A stretch of DNA of 64,000 nucleotides from Thauera sp. K11. GTDB taxonomy: Bacteria; Pseudomonadota; Gammaproteobacteria; Burkholderiales; Rhodocyclaceae. The position numbers and the translations under genes are program-made. Shown here in pieces: positions 16,626 to 26,345 of this stretch. Every line of letters begins with the position of its first letter. Positions within the stretch are counted from its first letter, which is position 1. The stretch covers positions 4,278,001 to 4,342,000 of the forward strand of contig NZ_CP023439.1 in NCBI RefSeq assembly GCF_002354895.1, read 5' to 3'. The notes beneath the pieces were generated by a model that searched no databases, was not told where the DNA came from, and saw only the letters and a list, made by a program, of their open reading frames with translations.

Positions 16626-18547
16626 CGCGATGACCGCGAATTGATCGTAAAAACCACCACAATGATGAATAACACAGCGAATTGCGCTGAGAGTGTTTGC
16701 CACGACGGATAGATGCCCAGCAGATCAATGCGTGGGATCGATATTGGGCTGGTATGCAATAACCCTGCTTCTTGCAGACCTGCGATGCCCTTGCCTGCCA
16801 AGACCACGGCAAGTATGGCCACCAGCAGTGAGCTGGCAGCGAAGAACTGGCCAATCGGCAGGCGCGCACTGGTGCGCAGCAGCACGACTGCCAGCAGGGC
16901 CAGGATTCCCATGCCAGTGCCCAAGCCCGCCAGCAGGGGCCAGCCATTTCCTTCTGTCCAGAGCGCTGCGTAGAACAGCACCGTCTCGAACACCTCACGG
17001 TAGACGGCGACGAAGGCCAGCGAAAACAAGAACCATGCCGTGCGCTTGTTGAGCGCCGAAGACAGCTTTTCCTTGAGGTAGACCTGCCAACGACCGGCAA
17101 CGCTCTTCTGGTGCATCCACATGCCCACACCCAGCAAGACCACGGCGGCAAAGAGTGACGAAAAGCCTTCCGTTAGCTCCCGGCTTGCCCCACTGACGCC
17201 GACCAAGTAAGTTGCCACTGCCCATGTAATGCCGCCTGCGGCCAGCGCGGATGCCCAGCCTGCATGCACGTAGATCAATACGTCTTTCCGTTCGGCTTTC
17301 TTGAGAAACGCCAGCATGGCAACGACCACCAGCAGGGCTTCCAATCCTTCACGTAGCAAGATGGTTAACGCACCGATGAAGGCCGCCACGGCATCGTCGT
17401 CGGAGGGGGCAAGCACCTTGTCCGCTTCATCCAGCAAGCCGCGCAAATGCAGCTCCGCTGTCTGCACATCGGCAGGCGAACCATTGGCTATCAATGCCCG
17501 GTAGGACACCATCGCGGCTTCGATCTTCTCGAACAGCGGCCGATTGCGAGTGGCCAACGCCGGTTCGACCGGCTCGAAGCCATCGAGGTAAGCAGACAAG
17601 GCTAGCTTGGTCGCACCTGCACGGTCGTCAGCCAGCAATGCCGTCACGCTCTCACTGAGTTTGGCTTTGGCAATCGCGGTGCCCTTCGGACTGCTGATAT
17701 TCAGCGCGCTCGGATTGGCGCGCAAATAGGCCGTCAGGGCTCTGGCGGAAGGCTCATCCAGCCTGTCCGCCAAGACATGCTCAGATGTTTGCGTCAGCAC
17801 ATCCAGACTGGCGAGCGTCTGGCGAACCTGCGCGTTGGCTTGCCAGAGCTTGGCTCCTTCGTCCTTGTCGCTTTGCGTATAAGGTAGCGTGCCAACAAAG
17901 AACGCCAATGCCCATCGGTCTTCATCCGACAACGCGCCAAAGCCCTGCATAGCGGTGCCCTGGACACCGTTGCTGATAATTTGGTGTAGCGCGAATAAGC
18001 TGCGCTCGCGCGCCCGCATGTGATCGGCCAGCGCGGTCGGCTTGGGGTTGAGGGATGCCGCTAGGGGGCCATCACCGCGCCCTTGCTGACCGTGACAGGC
18101 CGCACACTGGGCCTGAAACAACTGCCCTCCCTTCGCTAAGACCGGCATGGCAGTCGGTGCGACTGGAAACGGGTACGCCTTTTGCACCGCACTGGACAGC
18201 GCGTGCGCCAGTTTTGCTACGCTGGCCGGATCGGCTTTGGCAGCTACCGCAGCACGCAAAGCGGTCGCTTGTTGCAACAAGCGACCCTTGTCGGTCTGGT
18301 CAGGTAATTCTCCCAGTTGACGTTCGGCTGTCGCTGAAAATTCCTGCATTTCAGCGTACTCCGACGCTTTCAGGACAGCACCGTTGGCGACCGCGCCGCC
18401 GTAATCGACGGCGACGTAGTCCAGAAGCTGCCAAATCTGTTTGGCTTTGAGTTCGGTGGTGTCGGCTGCGTAGCTTGGCCCGCCAATCAACGCGCAAGTC
18501 GCCAACAGCAAAGTCATCAGCCAGCGATAGGTTGCTCGGCAAGTCAT
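16601..18547 (-). CDS. pbrT: PbrT-like lead/iron permease: cytochrome c domain fused to FTR1 permease
   Basis: A 648-residue fusion. The signal peptide ends near residue 27 (GGPSYA-A), followed by a helical domain, a cytochrome c domain with CAACH at 148-152, and a C-terminal FTR1-type permease from about residue 388 with seven hydrophobic helices. Two Arg-Glu metal-binding motifs are present, REGLE at 399-403 and REVFE at 517-521. FTR1 proteins take up oxidised iron with an electron-transfer partner; PbrT is reported to import Pb(II). It is the last gene of the minus-strand pbr operon, 18 bp after the pbrBC gene. Confidence 0.85.
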   Translation of the reverse strand: MTCRATYRWLMTLLLATCALIGGPSYAADTTELKAKQIWQLLDYVAVDYGGAVANGAVLKASEYAEMQEFSATAERQLGELPDQTDKGRLLQQATALRAAVAAKADPASVAKLAHALSSAVQKAYPFPVAPTAMPVLAKGGQLFQAQCAACHGQQGRGDGPLAASLNPKPTALADHMRARERSLFALHQIISNGVQGTAMQGFGALSDEDRWALAFFVGTLPYTQSDKDEGAKLWQANAQVRQTLASLDVLTQTSEHVLADRLDEPSARALTAYLRANPSALNISSPKGTAIAKAKLSESVTALLADDRAGATKLALSAYLDGFEPVEPALATRNRPLFEKIEAAMVSYRALIANGSPADVQTAELHLRGLLDEADKVLAPSDDDAVAAFIGALTILLREGLEALLVVVAMLAFLKKAERKDVLIYVHAGWASALAAGGITWAVATYLVGVSGASRELTEGFSSLFAAVVLLGVGMWMHQKSVAGRWQVYLKEKLSSALNKRTAWFLFSLAFVAVYREVFETVLFYAALWTEGNGWPLLAGLGTGMGILALLAVVLLRTSARLPIGQFFAASSLLVAILAVVLAGKGIAGLQEAGLLHTSPISIPRIDLLGIYPSWQTLSAQFAVLFIIVVVFTINSRSSRQMAVQKS

Positions 18548-18565
18548 GGAAACTCTCGGATTATA

Positions 18566-19657
18566 TCATTGTGAATGATTATAATTCCCATTTGCGCCGG
18601 TATCCACCGCCTTGCCTTGGGTTAGCATCTGCATGATGAGCAAAGCAGCACCCGATGTGATCGCCACATCTGCGAGGTTGAAGGCGGGCCAGTGCACAAG
18701 CTGCCAATGGAAGTCGAGGAAATCGACAACCGATCCACGCAGCACACGATCCGCGACATTGCCGAGCGCACCACCAAGGATCAGGCTGTAGCCCATCGCT
18801 TCGAGACGTGGCCGTTGCTGGCACAGCATGCGCCCCAGCCAAGCAGAAACAGCCAGACCCAGCGTGATGAAAAAGTAACGTTGCCAGCCACCAGCGTTCG
18901 CCAAAAAGCTGAATGCCGCACCCGGATTCAGGACATGAACGAGGTTGAAAAACGGGGTGATTTCGACTTGCTCACCGTAGGCAAACGTGCGGATGATGGC
19001 GAACTTCGTGAGCTGATCGGTCATGACAGCACTGGCGGCCACGGTGAACCAGACCCAAGCCGATGTGCGGCGGGCCGATTGCCACACAGGGGCGGCCAAC
19101 GGCAGCAACCACCCGGCGAGTGCCGTGCAGCTCCATCCCAGCGTCCACCCCGCCAACACATCGGCCGGAAAGTGCATTCCGGCCGCGATGCGCGACCAGC
19201 CGACCAATGTGGCGTACAGCATTAAACTGAGACGACCACGGCGGCCCATCAAAGGCCAGAGCGCGCCGACCACCATCGCGGCATAGGTGGCATGCCCGCT
19301 GGGCAGGCTGTAGTGAAGCTCTTTGTCCCCGATGACGCGCGCCAGGTCGCCAAGGACGGCAGGCGGGCGTGGAAAGTCGAACCATAGCTTCAAGGCGGTG
19401 GCGACCAATAACGCCAGCAAGAAGGCCGCGCTAAAACCAATAAGGCGATGCCGAACGGCCGTACCACGCGCCGGGTTTGTAGCCGATTTCGACCACCACC
19501 ACAGACCCAACAGCATCAGCGGCGCTGTCCAGTAACTTCCCACGAGGCCAAAGAACCATGCCAGTGGTTTCAGCGTGGCGGGCGTGCCTGTGTTGATGGC
19601 TTGAAACAACGCGATGTTCAGGCCACCCCAGTCATAGAGAAAGAGTTTCCAGCTCAT
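18566..19657 (-). CDS. pbrB: PbrB-PbrC fusion: PAP2 undecaprenyl-PP phosphatase plus LspA signal peptidase II
   Basis: A 363-residue membrane protein of two enzymes. The N-terminal PAP2 domain has KLWFDFPRP (90-98), PSGH (119-122) and SRIAAGMHFPAD (155-166). The C-terminal LspA domain (about 200-345) has NPGAAFSFL, VADRVLRGSVVDFLDFH with catalytic Asp 312, and FNLADVAI with Asp 330. In lead resistance the phosphatase supplies phosphate to trap Pb(II) exported by PbrA, while LspA may process a lipoprotein. ATG 19657 overlaps the pbrA stop (ATGA). Confidence 0.88.
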   Translation of the reverse strand: MSWKLFLYDWGGLNIALFQAINTGTPATLKPLAWFFGLVGSYWTAPLMLLGLWWWSKSATNPARGTAVRHRLIGFSAAFLLALLVATALKLWFDFPRPPAVLGDLARVIGDKELHYSLPSGHATYAAMVVGALWPLMGRRGRLSLMLYATLVGWSRIAAGMHFPADVLAGWTLGWSCTALAGWLLPLAAPVWQSARRTSAWVWFTVAASAVMTDQLTKFAIIRTFAYGEQVEITPFFNLVHVLNPGAAFSFLANAGGWQRYFFITLGLAVSAWLGRMLCQQRPRLEAMGYSLILGGALGNVADRVLRGSVVDFLDFHWQLVHWPAFNLADVAITSGAALLIMQMLTQGKAVDTGANGNYNHSQ

Positions 19658-22059
19658 CGGCGCAACAACCTCAAGCCGTTGCCGACAACAAGCAAGCTGG
19701 CACCCATATCGGCGAACACAGCCATCCACATGGTCGCGTGACCCGTGAAGGTGAGCACCAAAAATACCGCCTTGATGCCAAGGGCCAGCACAATGTTTTG
19801 CATCAGCACCTGTGCTGTCGCACGCGACAGGCGCACGAAGGTCGGAATCTTGCGCAGGTCATCGTCCATCAGGGCCACGTCGGCGGTTTCAATAGCGGTA
19901 TCTGTGCCCGCCGCTCCCATTGCAAAGCCAATGTCCGCACGCGCCAAGGCCGGTGCGTCGTTGATGCCATCACCGACCATGCCAACCTTGCCGTTTCTGG
20001 ACAATTGCTCCACTTCGCGCAGTTTGTCGTCGGGCAGTTGGTTGCCTTGCGCGCGGTCAATGCCGGCTTGTGCGGCGATGGCCTGTGCCGTGTGGGGGTT
20101 ATCGCCGGTCAACATCACGGTGTTGATGCCCAGAGCATGCAGCTCGGCGATGGCTCTCTTGCTGCTGTCCTTGATGGTGTCCGCAACGGCGAATAAGCCA
20201 TGTACCCCTTTTGCGCCCACCAGCATCACGACGGTCTTGCCTGCGGTTTCCAGCGCTGCGATGCGCTGCTCCAGCTCTGGTGTGCACTGCCCCAGCTCTT
20301 CCAGCATCCGGTGGTTGCCCAGATGGTAGGTCTCCCCGTCGATTTGGCCTTGCACACCCCGACCGGGCAGCGCGCTGAACTCGGCCACGTCGAGCAAGGC
20401 AACCCCATCCCGCTGCGCAGCCTGCGCCACCGCTTTGGATACCGGATGGTCTGAGCGGGCCGCCAGACTGGCAGCGATGCTGCGGCTATCCGAGGCGAGT
20501 GCATGACCCCATGCGACAAAATCGGTCTGAGCAGGCTTGCCGTGCGTGATTGTGCCGGTCTTGTCCAGAGCCAGCCAGCGCAGCTTGCGGCCTTCTTCCA
20601 GATAGACACCGCCCTTAACGAGAATGCCGTGGCGGGCAGCGGCGGCCAAGCCGCTGACGATGCTGACCGGCGTGGAGATCACCAAGGCGCATGGGCAGGC
20701 AACCACCAGCAGAACCAGTGCACGGTAAATCCAGTCCATCCATGCCGCGCCCATGAAAAGCGGGGGCAGCAGTGCGACGGCGATGGCTAGGGCGAACACG
20801 AGAGGCGTGTACCAACGGGCGAACTGATCGACAAAACGCTGGGTCGGCGCACGGCTACCTTGTGCAGCCTCTACCGCGTGAATGATGCGGGCCAAAGTGG
20901 AGTTGCTGGCCAAGGAGGAAACGCGGTACTCGAAGGAACCGGATTCGTTGATCGTGCCCGCAAACACCGGATCGCCGGGGGACTTCTCGACCGGGAGGCT
21001 TTCGCCCGTGATCGGGGCTTGGTTGACCGTGGAGCGTCCGTCTAGCACCTCGCCATCGAGCGCGATGCGCTCACCCGGTCTGACCCGGACTCGGCTGCCA
21101 ATGGCGATTTGCTTGGCGCTTGCCTCTCGCCAGGTGCCGTCAGGCTGTTGCACCGTGGCCTGCTCCGGGGTCAGGTCGAGCAGTCCACGGATGGCGTTGC
21201 GGGCGCGATCCAATGACTTGGCCTCGATCACCTCGGCCAGCGCGAAGAGCACCATCACCATCGCAGCTTCGGGCCAGTGGCCGATGAACATGGCACCTGT
21301 GACAGCAATCGACATCAGGGCGTTCATGTTGAGGTTACGGTTCTTGAGCGCGATCCAGCCCTTCTTGTAGGTGGACAGGCCTCCCGTCAAGACCGCTACA
21401 AGCGCCAGAATGACGACCGACCAATGATTGCCGTTGTGGAACCAGTAGACCGCTTCGGCCGCTGATGCGGCGATGAGGGAAATACCGAGTGGCCACCAGT
21501 TGGTCTGCGTTGTCACAGGGGACGCCGATGGCGACGCGGCCATGGCCTTGTCCTCGACCTGCGCCTCGAATCCGAGCGCTTGTAGTGCCACAAGCACATC
21601 CGGCAGAACCCCGTCAGCATGGCGTACCGACAACGTGCGCTGCATCAGGTTGAAATCGAGACCGGTAACCCCGGCCACGGTGCCGAGCTTGTTGCGGATC
21701 AATGCTTCCTCTGTCGGACAATCCATCTTGGCAATGGACAGCTTGGTTGTCTGCCCAGCCGACGCCTCATCCATGCGCACAGCTTGCATGCCGATGGCCT
21801 TCAGTGCCTGTTCAACGGGAGACAGCGAAGGCAATTCGTGCTGCACGGTCAAGGTACGCTGCATCAGGTTGAACTCAAGACCAACCACACCCGCCAGCCC
21901 AACCAGCTTGCCTCGGATCAGCGCCTCTTCCGTGGGGCAATCCATGTTCTCGATGCGGTACACCGCTTGAGCCGATCCGGTTGTCGGCGGGGCTTGTGTC
22001 GTGGGTTGCATGATCGGCCCAGCCGAGCAGCCACACGCCTTTGAAGCGCATTCACTCAT
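19654..22059 (-). CDS. pbrA: PbrA, Pb/Cd/Zn-exporting P1B-type ATPase
   Basis: An 801-residue heavy-metal ATPase. Two N-terminal metal-binding domains each carry CPTEE (41-45 and 114-118) in place of CxxC, as in PbrA and Cd/Zn pumps with this variant. CPC is at 455-457, the phosphorylation site DKTGT at 499-503 and a SDHPVS block further on. The N-terminus is Cys-rich (SECASKACGC). ATG 22059 follows AAGGAG at six bases; a TTG 15 bases upstream is less likely. It exports Pb(II), and probably Cd(II) and Zn(II), to the periplasm, and is first in the operon controlled by PbrR. Confidence 0.92.
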   Translation of the reverse strand: MSECASKACGCSAGPIMQPTTQAPPTTGSAQAVYRIENMDCPTEEALIRGKLVGLAGVVGLEFNLMQRTLTVQHELPSLSPVEQALKAIGMQAVRMDEASAGQTTKLSIAKMDCPTEEALIRNKLGTVAGVTGLDFNLMQRTLSVRHADGVLPDVLVALQALGFEAQVEDKAMAASPSASPVTTQTNWWPLGISLIAASAAEAVYWFHNGNHWSVVILALVAVLTGGLSTYKKGWIALKNRNLNMNALMSIAVTGAMFIGHWPEAAMVMVLFALAEVIEAKSLDRARNAIRGLLDLTPEQATVQQPDGTWREASAKQIAIGSRVRVRPGERIALDGEVLDGRSTVNQAPITGESLPVEKSPGDPVFAGTINESGSFEYRVSSLASNSTLARIIHAVEAAQGSRAPTQRFVDQFARWYTPLVFALAIAVALLPPLFMGAAWMDWIYRALVLLVVACPCALVISTPVSIVSGLAAAARHGILVKGGVYLEEGRKLRWLALDKTGTITHGKPAQTDFVAWGHALASDSRSIAASLAARSDHPVSKAVAQAAQRDGVALLDVAEFSALPGRGVQGQIDGETYHLGNHRMLEELGQCTPELEQRIAALETAGKTVVMLVGAKGVHGLFAVADTIKDSSKRAIAELHALGINTVMLTGDNPHTAQAIAAQAGIDRAQGNQLPDDKLREVEQLSRNGKVGMVGDGINDAPALARADIGFAMGAAGTDTAIETADVALMDDDLRKIPTFVRLSRATAQVLMQNIVLALGIKAVFLVLTFTGHATMWMAVFADMGASLLVVGNGLRLLRR

Positions 22060-22094
22060 GGATAACTCCTTCAAATCTTCTGTACAACCTCCAT

Positions 22095-22123
22095 TAAAAA
22101 CTCTATAGTTACTATAGAGTCAA
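22095..22123 (-). promoter_or_regulatory. PbrR-controlled pbrA promoter with a MerR-type operator
   Basis: On the minus strand, TTGACT and TTTAAT are separated by 19 bases, the over-long spacer typical of MerR-activated promoters. Between them lies a perfect dyad with arms ACTCTATAG and CTATAGAGT (22100-22120) and a 3-base centre. It drives pbrA-pbrBC-pbrT and overlaps the divergent pbrR leader. Confidence 0.88.
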
Positions 22124-22144
22124 GTGATAAATGGAGATTGAGGC

Positions 22145-22564
22145 ATGGAAATCAGAATTGGCGATCTAGCCAAGCGCTCTGGGTGCGAGGTCGTGACCAT
22201 CCGCTACTACGAAAAGGAAGGGCTGCTGCCAAAGCCAGCGCGAAGCGGTGGCAACTTTCGGTTGTACAGCGATGTGCACATCGAGCGTTTGCAGTTCATT
22301 CGTCATTGCCGTTCGCTTGACATGACGCTGAGCGAAATCAGGATACTGCTGGGTCTACGAGATAACCCTGCTCAGGACTGCGGCGACGTCAATACACTAC
22401 TGGATGCCCATATTCGTCAGACCGAAGATCGCGTCGAAGCGCTGTTGCAATTGAAGCGGCACTTGCTCTCGCTGCGTGAAAAATGCTCGGGCGCTCGACG
22501 AATAGAGGCATGTGGCATCTTGCAAGGTTTATCAGATTGCAATCATCCGGGATGCAACGCATAG
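22145..22564 (+). CDS. pbrR: PbrR, MerR-family Pb(II)-responsive activator
   Basis: A 139-residue MerR-family regulator. The helix-turn-helix reads RIGDLAKRSGCEVVTIRYYE, with cysteine 14 as in PbrR proteins. It is followed by a dimerisation helix and a Cys-rich metal loop and tail (CGD about residue 79, KCSGARRIEACG about 113-123, SDCNHPGC near the end). Cys 79 is the residue expected to bind metal across the dimer. It is divergent from pbrA over the 21-bp dyad. Confidence 0.92.
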   Translation: MEIRIGDLAKRSGCEVVTIRYYEKEGLLPKPARSGGNFRLYSDVHIERLQFIRHCRSLDMTLSEIRILLGLRDNPAQDCGDVNTLLDAHIRQTEDRVEALLQLKRHLLSLREKCSGARRIEACGILQGLSDCNHPGCNA

Positions 22565-22667
22565 CATGAGTTGTTTCGCACGCCGACATTGGCCTGCGAT
22601 TTTGGATTCGTGAGCGGCCTGCCTAATTGGCATCGGAGAAGGTCGTGCGGCTGACTTCTGATATTCC

Positions 22668-22692
22668 GTGCAGTCGTCTTCTGAAAATGACA
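22668..22692 (-). repeat. Right terminal repeat (IRi) of the Tn402-type element
   Basis: Exact 25-bp inverted copy of 11891-11915. It is followed by AACCT (22693-22697), the second copy of the target duplication. Confidence 0.93.
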
Positions 22693-22697
22693 AACCT

Positions 22698-22811
22698 GAT
22701 GTCAGATGTTGAGCACAAACAACGTCAGAGTAGAGTGTGAATTTATATTTATTGACACATTCAGCCAAGGGTAATAGATTTCATCCTGACATTTTTACCT
22801 TTGGAGGCATC
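22698..22811. promoter_or_regulatory. res region and tnpR promoter of the Tn3-family element
   Basis: About 114 bp of relatively AT-rich DNA between the Tn402-type insertion and tnpR. It holds several TGTCAG/TGACA-like motifs (near 22701, 22755 and 22789), as expected for resolvase subsites. Exact subsites I-III were not delimited. The insertion lies at its left edge. Confidence 0.65.
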
Positions 22812-23369
22812 TTGCAAGGTCAACGTATCGGCTACGTCCGCGTCAGCAGCTTCGACCAGAATCCTGATCGACAACTGGAACAAATAGAAGTCGGCAAGGT
22901 ATTCACCGATAAGGCTTCAGGCAAGGACACACAACGTCCCGAACTTGAAAGGCTGCTGGCCTTCGTCCGCGAGGGCGACACCGTGGTGGTGCATAGCATG
23001 GACAGGTTGGCACGCAACCTTGATGACCTGCGCCGCATCGTCCAAGGGCTGACACAACGGGGCGTGCGCATGGAGTTCGTCAAAGAAGGGCTGACGTTCA
23101 CCGGCGAGGACTCACCGATGGCCAATCTGATGCTGTCGGTCATGGGAGCCTTTGCTGAGTTCGAGCGCGCCCTGATCCGCGAACGTCAGCGCGAGGGAAT
23201 CGTGCTGGCCAAGCAGCGCGGTGCCTACCGGGGACGAAAGAAATCGCTGAACAGCGAACAAATTGCCGAGTTGAAACGGCGAGTTGCGGCAGGCGACCAA
23301 AAAACCTTGGTGGCCCGTGACTTCGGCATCAGCCGCGAAACCTTGTATCAGTACCTGCGGGAAGACTGA
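22812..23369 (+). CDS. tnpR: TnpR serine resolvase of the Tn3-family transposon
   Basis: A 185-residue resolvase of the Tn21 group. The catalytic region is GQRIGYVRVSSFDQNP, followed by VVHSMDRLARNLDDLRRIV and AFAEFERALIRERQREGI. The C-terminal helix-turn-helix is ARDFGISRETLYQYLRED. The start is probably TTG 22812, preceded by TTTGGAGG; the alternative ATG at 22737 would add 25 residues absent from relatives. It resolves cointegrates at the adjacent res. Two bases separate it from tnpA. Confidence 0.9.
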   Translation: MQGQRIGYVRVSSFDQNPDRQLEQIEVGKVFTDKASGKDTQRPELERLLAFVREGDTVVVHSMDRLARNLDDLRRIVQGLTQRGVRMEFVKEGLTFTGEDSPMANLMLSVMGAFAEFERALIRERQREGIVLAKQRGAYRGRKKSLNSEQIAELKRRVAAGDQKTLVARDFGISRETLYQYLRED

Positions 23370-23371
23370 CC

Positions 23372-26345
23372 ATGCCACGCCGCTCAATCCTGTCCGCCAC
23401 CGAGCGCGAAAGTCTGCTGGCACTGCCAGATGCCAAAGACGAACTGATACGGCACTACACGTTCAACGAAACCGACCTGTCGGTGATCCGTCAGCGTCGC
23501 GGCGCCGCGAATCGATTGGGCTTCGCCGTGCAGCTTTGCTACTTGCGATTCCCTGGCATCTTCTTGGGCGTCGATGAACCTCCATTTCCGCCCCTGCTGC
23601 GCATGGTGGCCGCACAACTCAAGGTGCCGGTGGAAAGCTGGAACGATTACGGCCAGCGCGAGCAGACACGGCGGGAGCACTTGGTCGAGCTGCAAACGGT
23701 GTTTGGATTCAAGCCCTTCACCATGAGTCACTACCGGCAAGCAGTGCATACATTGACCGAACTGGCCTTGTAAACAGACAAAGGCATTGTGCTGGCCAGC
23801 ACCCTTGTTGAAAACCTGCGGCGGCAGAGCATCATCCTACCCGCCATGAATGCCATCGAGCGCGCAAGCGCCGAGGCCATTACCCGTGCCAACCGGAGCA
23901 TCCATGCGGCATTGGCCGATTCCTTGATACCTGTCCATCGCCAGCGCCTGGACGAACTGCTCAAGCGCAAGGATGGTAGCAAAATGACGTGGCTAGCGTG
24001 GCTGCGCCAATCGCCCGCCAAGCCGAACTCGCGCCACATGCTTGAACACATCGAACGCCTCAAAGCCTGGCAGGCGCTTGACTTACCTGCTGGCATCGAA
24101 CGGCAGGTACACCAAAACCGCTTGCTCAAGATCGCCCGCGAGGGCGGCCAGATGACGCCCGCCGACCTGGCCAAGTTCGAGTCGCAGCGGCGTTACGCCA
24201 CCTTGGTAGCACTGGCCATCGAGGGCATGGCCACCGTCACTGATGAAATCATCGACCTTCACGACCGCATCATCGGCAAGCTGTTCAATGCGGCCAAGAA
24301 CAAGCATCAACAGCAGTTCCAGGCTTCCGGCAAGGCGATCAACGACAAGGTGCGGATGTATGGGCGCATCGGTCAGGCGCTGATTGAAGCCAAACAAAGC
24401 GGCGGCGATCCGTTCGCCGCCATCGAAGCGGTCATGCCGTGGGACACCTTCGCCGCCAGCGTCACCGAGGCGCAAACGCTGGCGCGGCCTGCCGATTTTG
24501 ATTTCCTGCACCATATCGGCGAGAGTTACGCCACGCTGCGCCGCTATGCGCCGCAGTTCCTGGACGTGCTCAAACTGCGCGCCGCGCCCACCGCCAAGGG
24601 TGTGCTCGATGCCATCGACGTGCTGCGCGGCATGAACAGCGACAGCGCGCGCAAGGTGCCCGCCGATGCGCCAACCGCATTCATCAAGCCGCGCTGGGCA
24701 AAGCTGGTTCTGACCGACGAGGGTATTGACCGGCGTTACTACGAGTTATGCGCCCTGTCGGAGCTGAAGAACGCACTGCGCTCTGGTGATGTTTGGGTGC
24801 AGGGTTCGCGCCAGTTCAAGGACTTCGACGAATACCTGGTGCCGATCGAGAAGTTCGCCACCCTGAAGCTGGCCAGCGAATTGCCACTGGCCGTGGCCAC
24901 CGACTGCGACCAATATCTGCATGACCGACTGGAATTATTGGAGGCGCAACTCGCCACAGTCAACCGCATGGCGGCGACCAACGACTTACCGGATGCCATC
25001 ATCACCACTGCATCGGGCCTGAAGATCACGCCGCTGGACGCAGCGGTGCCAGACGCCGCGCAAGCCTTGATTGACCAGTCGGCGATGTTGCTGCCGCACC
25101 TCAAGATCACCGAGTTGCTGATGGAGGTCGATGAATGGACGGGCTTCACGCGCCACTTCACACACCTGAAGACCGGCGACACGGCCAAGGACAAAACCTT
25201 GCTGATGACGACGATTCTGGCTGATGGTATCAATCTTGGGCTCACCAAGATGGCCGAGTCCTGCCCTGGCACCACCTACGCCAAGCTGTCTTGGCTGCAA
25301 GCCTGGCACGTTCGCGACGAAACCTATTCGACGGCGCTGGCCGAGCTGGTGAACGCACAGTTTCGACAACCCTTCGCCGGAAACTGGGGCGACGGCACCA
25401 CGTCATCGTCGGACGGCCAGAACTTCCGAACCGGCAGCAAGGCAGAGAGCACCGGGCATATCAATCCGAAGTATGGAAGTAGCCCTGGGCTGACGTTCTA
25501 TACCCATATCTCCGACCAATACGCGCCCTTCAGCGCTAAGGTGGTCAACGTCGGCTTGCGCGACTCGACCTATGTGCTCGATGGCCTGCTGTACCACGAG
25601 TCTGACTTGCGTATCGAGGAACACTACACCGACACGGCGGGCTTCACCGATCATGTGTTCGGCCTGATGCACTTTCTGGGATTCCGGTTCGCGCCGCGCA
25701 TCCGCGACCTGGGCGACACCAAGCTGTTCATTCCCAAGGGCGATACTGCCTACGATGCACTCAAGCCGATGATTAGCAGCGACAGGCTGAACATCAAGGC
25801 TATTCGCGCTCATTGGGATGAAATCCTACGGCTGGCCACTTCGATCAAGCAGGGCACGGTGACGTGCCTCGCTGATGCTGCGCAAGCTCGGCAGCTATCC
25901 GCGCCAAAACGGCTTGGCCGTCGCCCTGCGCGAGCTGGGGCGCATCGAGCGCACGCTGTTCATTCTGGATTGGCTGCAAAGCGTGGAGCTGCGCCGCCGC
26001 GTCCATGCGGGGCTGAATAAGGGCGAGGCGCGCAACGCGCTGGCCAGGGCGGTCTTCTTCTACCGATTGGGTGAAATCCGCGACCGCAGTTTTGAGCAGC
26101 AGCGCTACCGGGCCAGCGGCCTCAATCTGGTGACGGCGGCCATCGTGTTGTGGAACACGGTCTATCTGGAGCGTGCCACCAGTGCTTTGCGTGCCCACGG
26201 CAAGGCGCTGGACGACACGTTGCTGCAATATCTGTCACCGCTGGGGTGGGAGCATATCAACCTGACCGGCGATTACCTATGGCGCAGCAGTGCCAAGGTC
26301 GGTGCGGGGAAGTTCAGGCCATTGCGACCGCTGCCACCGGCTTAG
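23372..26345 (+). pseudogene. tnpA: Broken TnpA transposase of the Tn3-family transposon
   Basis: The reading frame encodes a near full-length (about 990 residues) Tn3-family transposase starting MPRRSILSATERESLL, but with two lesions. Codon 134 is TAA (23771-23773) where the frame and family expect CAA. An extra T at 25865 shifts the frame inside [13 protein letters not shown]; dropping it rejoins the last 157 codons to the stop within the right inverted repeat at 26345. The catalytic core (for example [24 protein letters not shown]) lies between the lesions. Sequencing error could explain either, but both would have to be wrong for a functional gene. Confidence 0.9.

Larger units (their letters stand above)
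11891..22692 (+). mobile_element. Complete Tn402/Tn5053-family transposon, 10.8 kb, carrying lead resistance
   Basis: Perfect 25-bp terminal repeats (TGTCATTTTCAGAAGACGAC at the outer end) are flanked by the 5-bp duplication AACCT at 11886-11890 and 22693-22697. The tniA, tniB, tniQ and tniR set lies at the left end, and a pbr lead-resistance set at the right, in the place where Tn5053 itself carries mer. It lies about 120 bp upstream of tnpR of the host Tn3-family element, in keeping with the known preference of this family for res sites. Confidence 0.95.
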
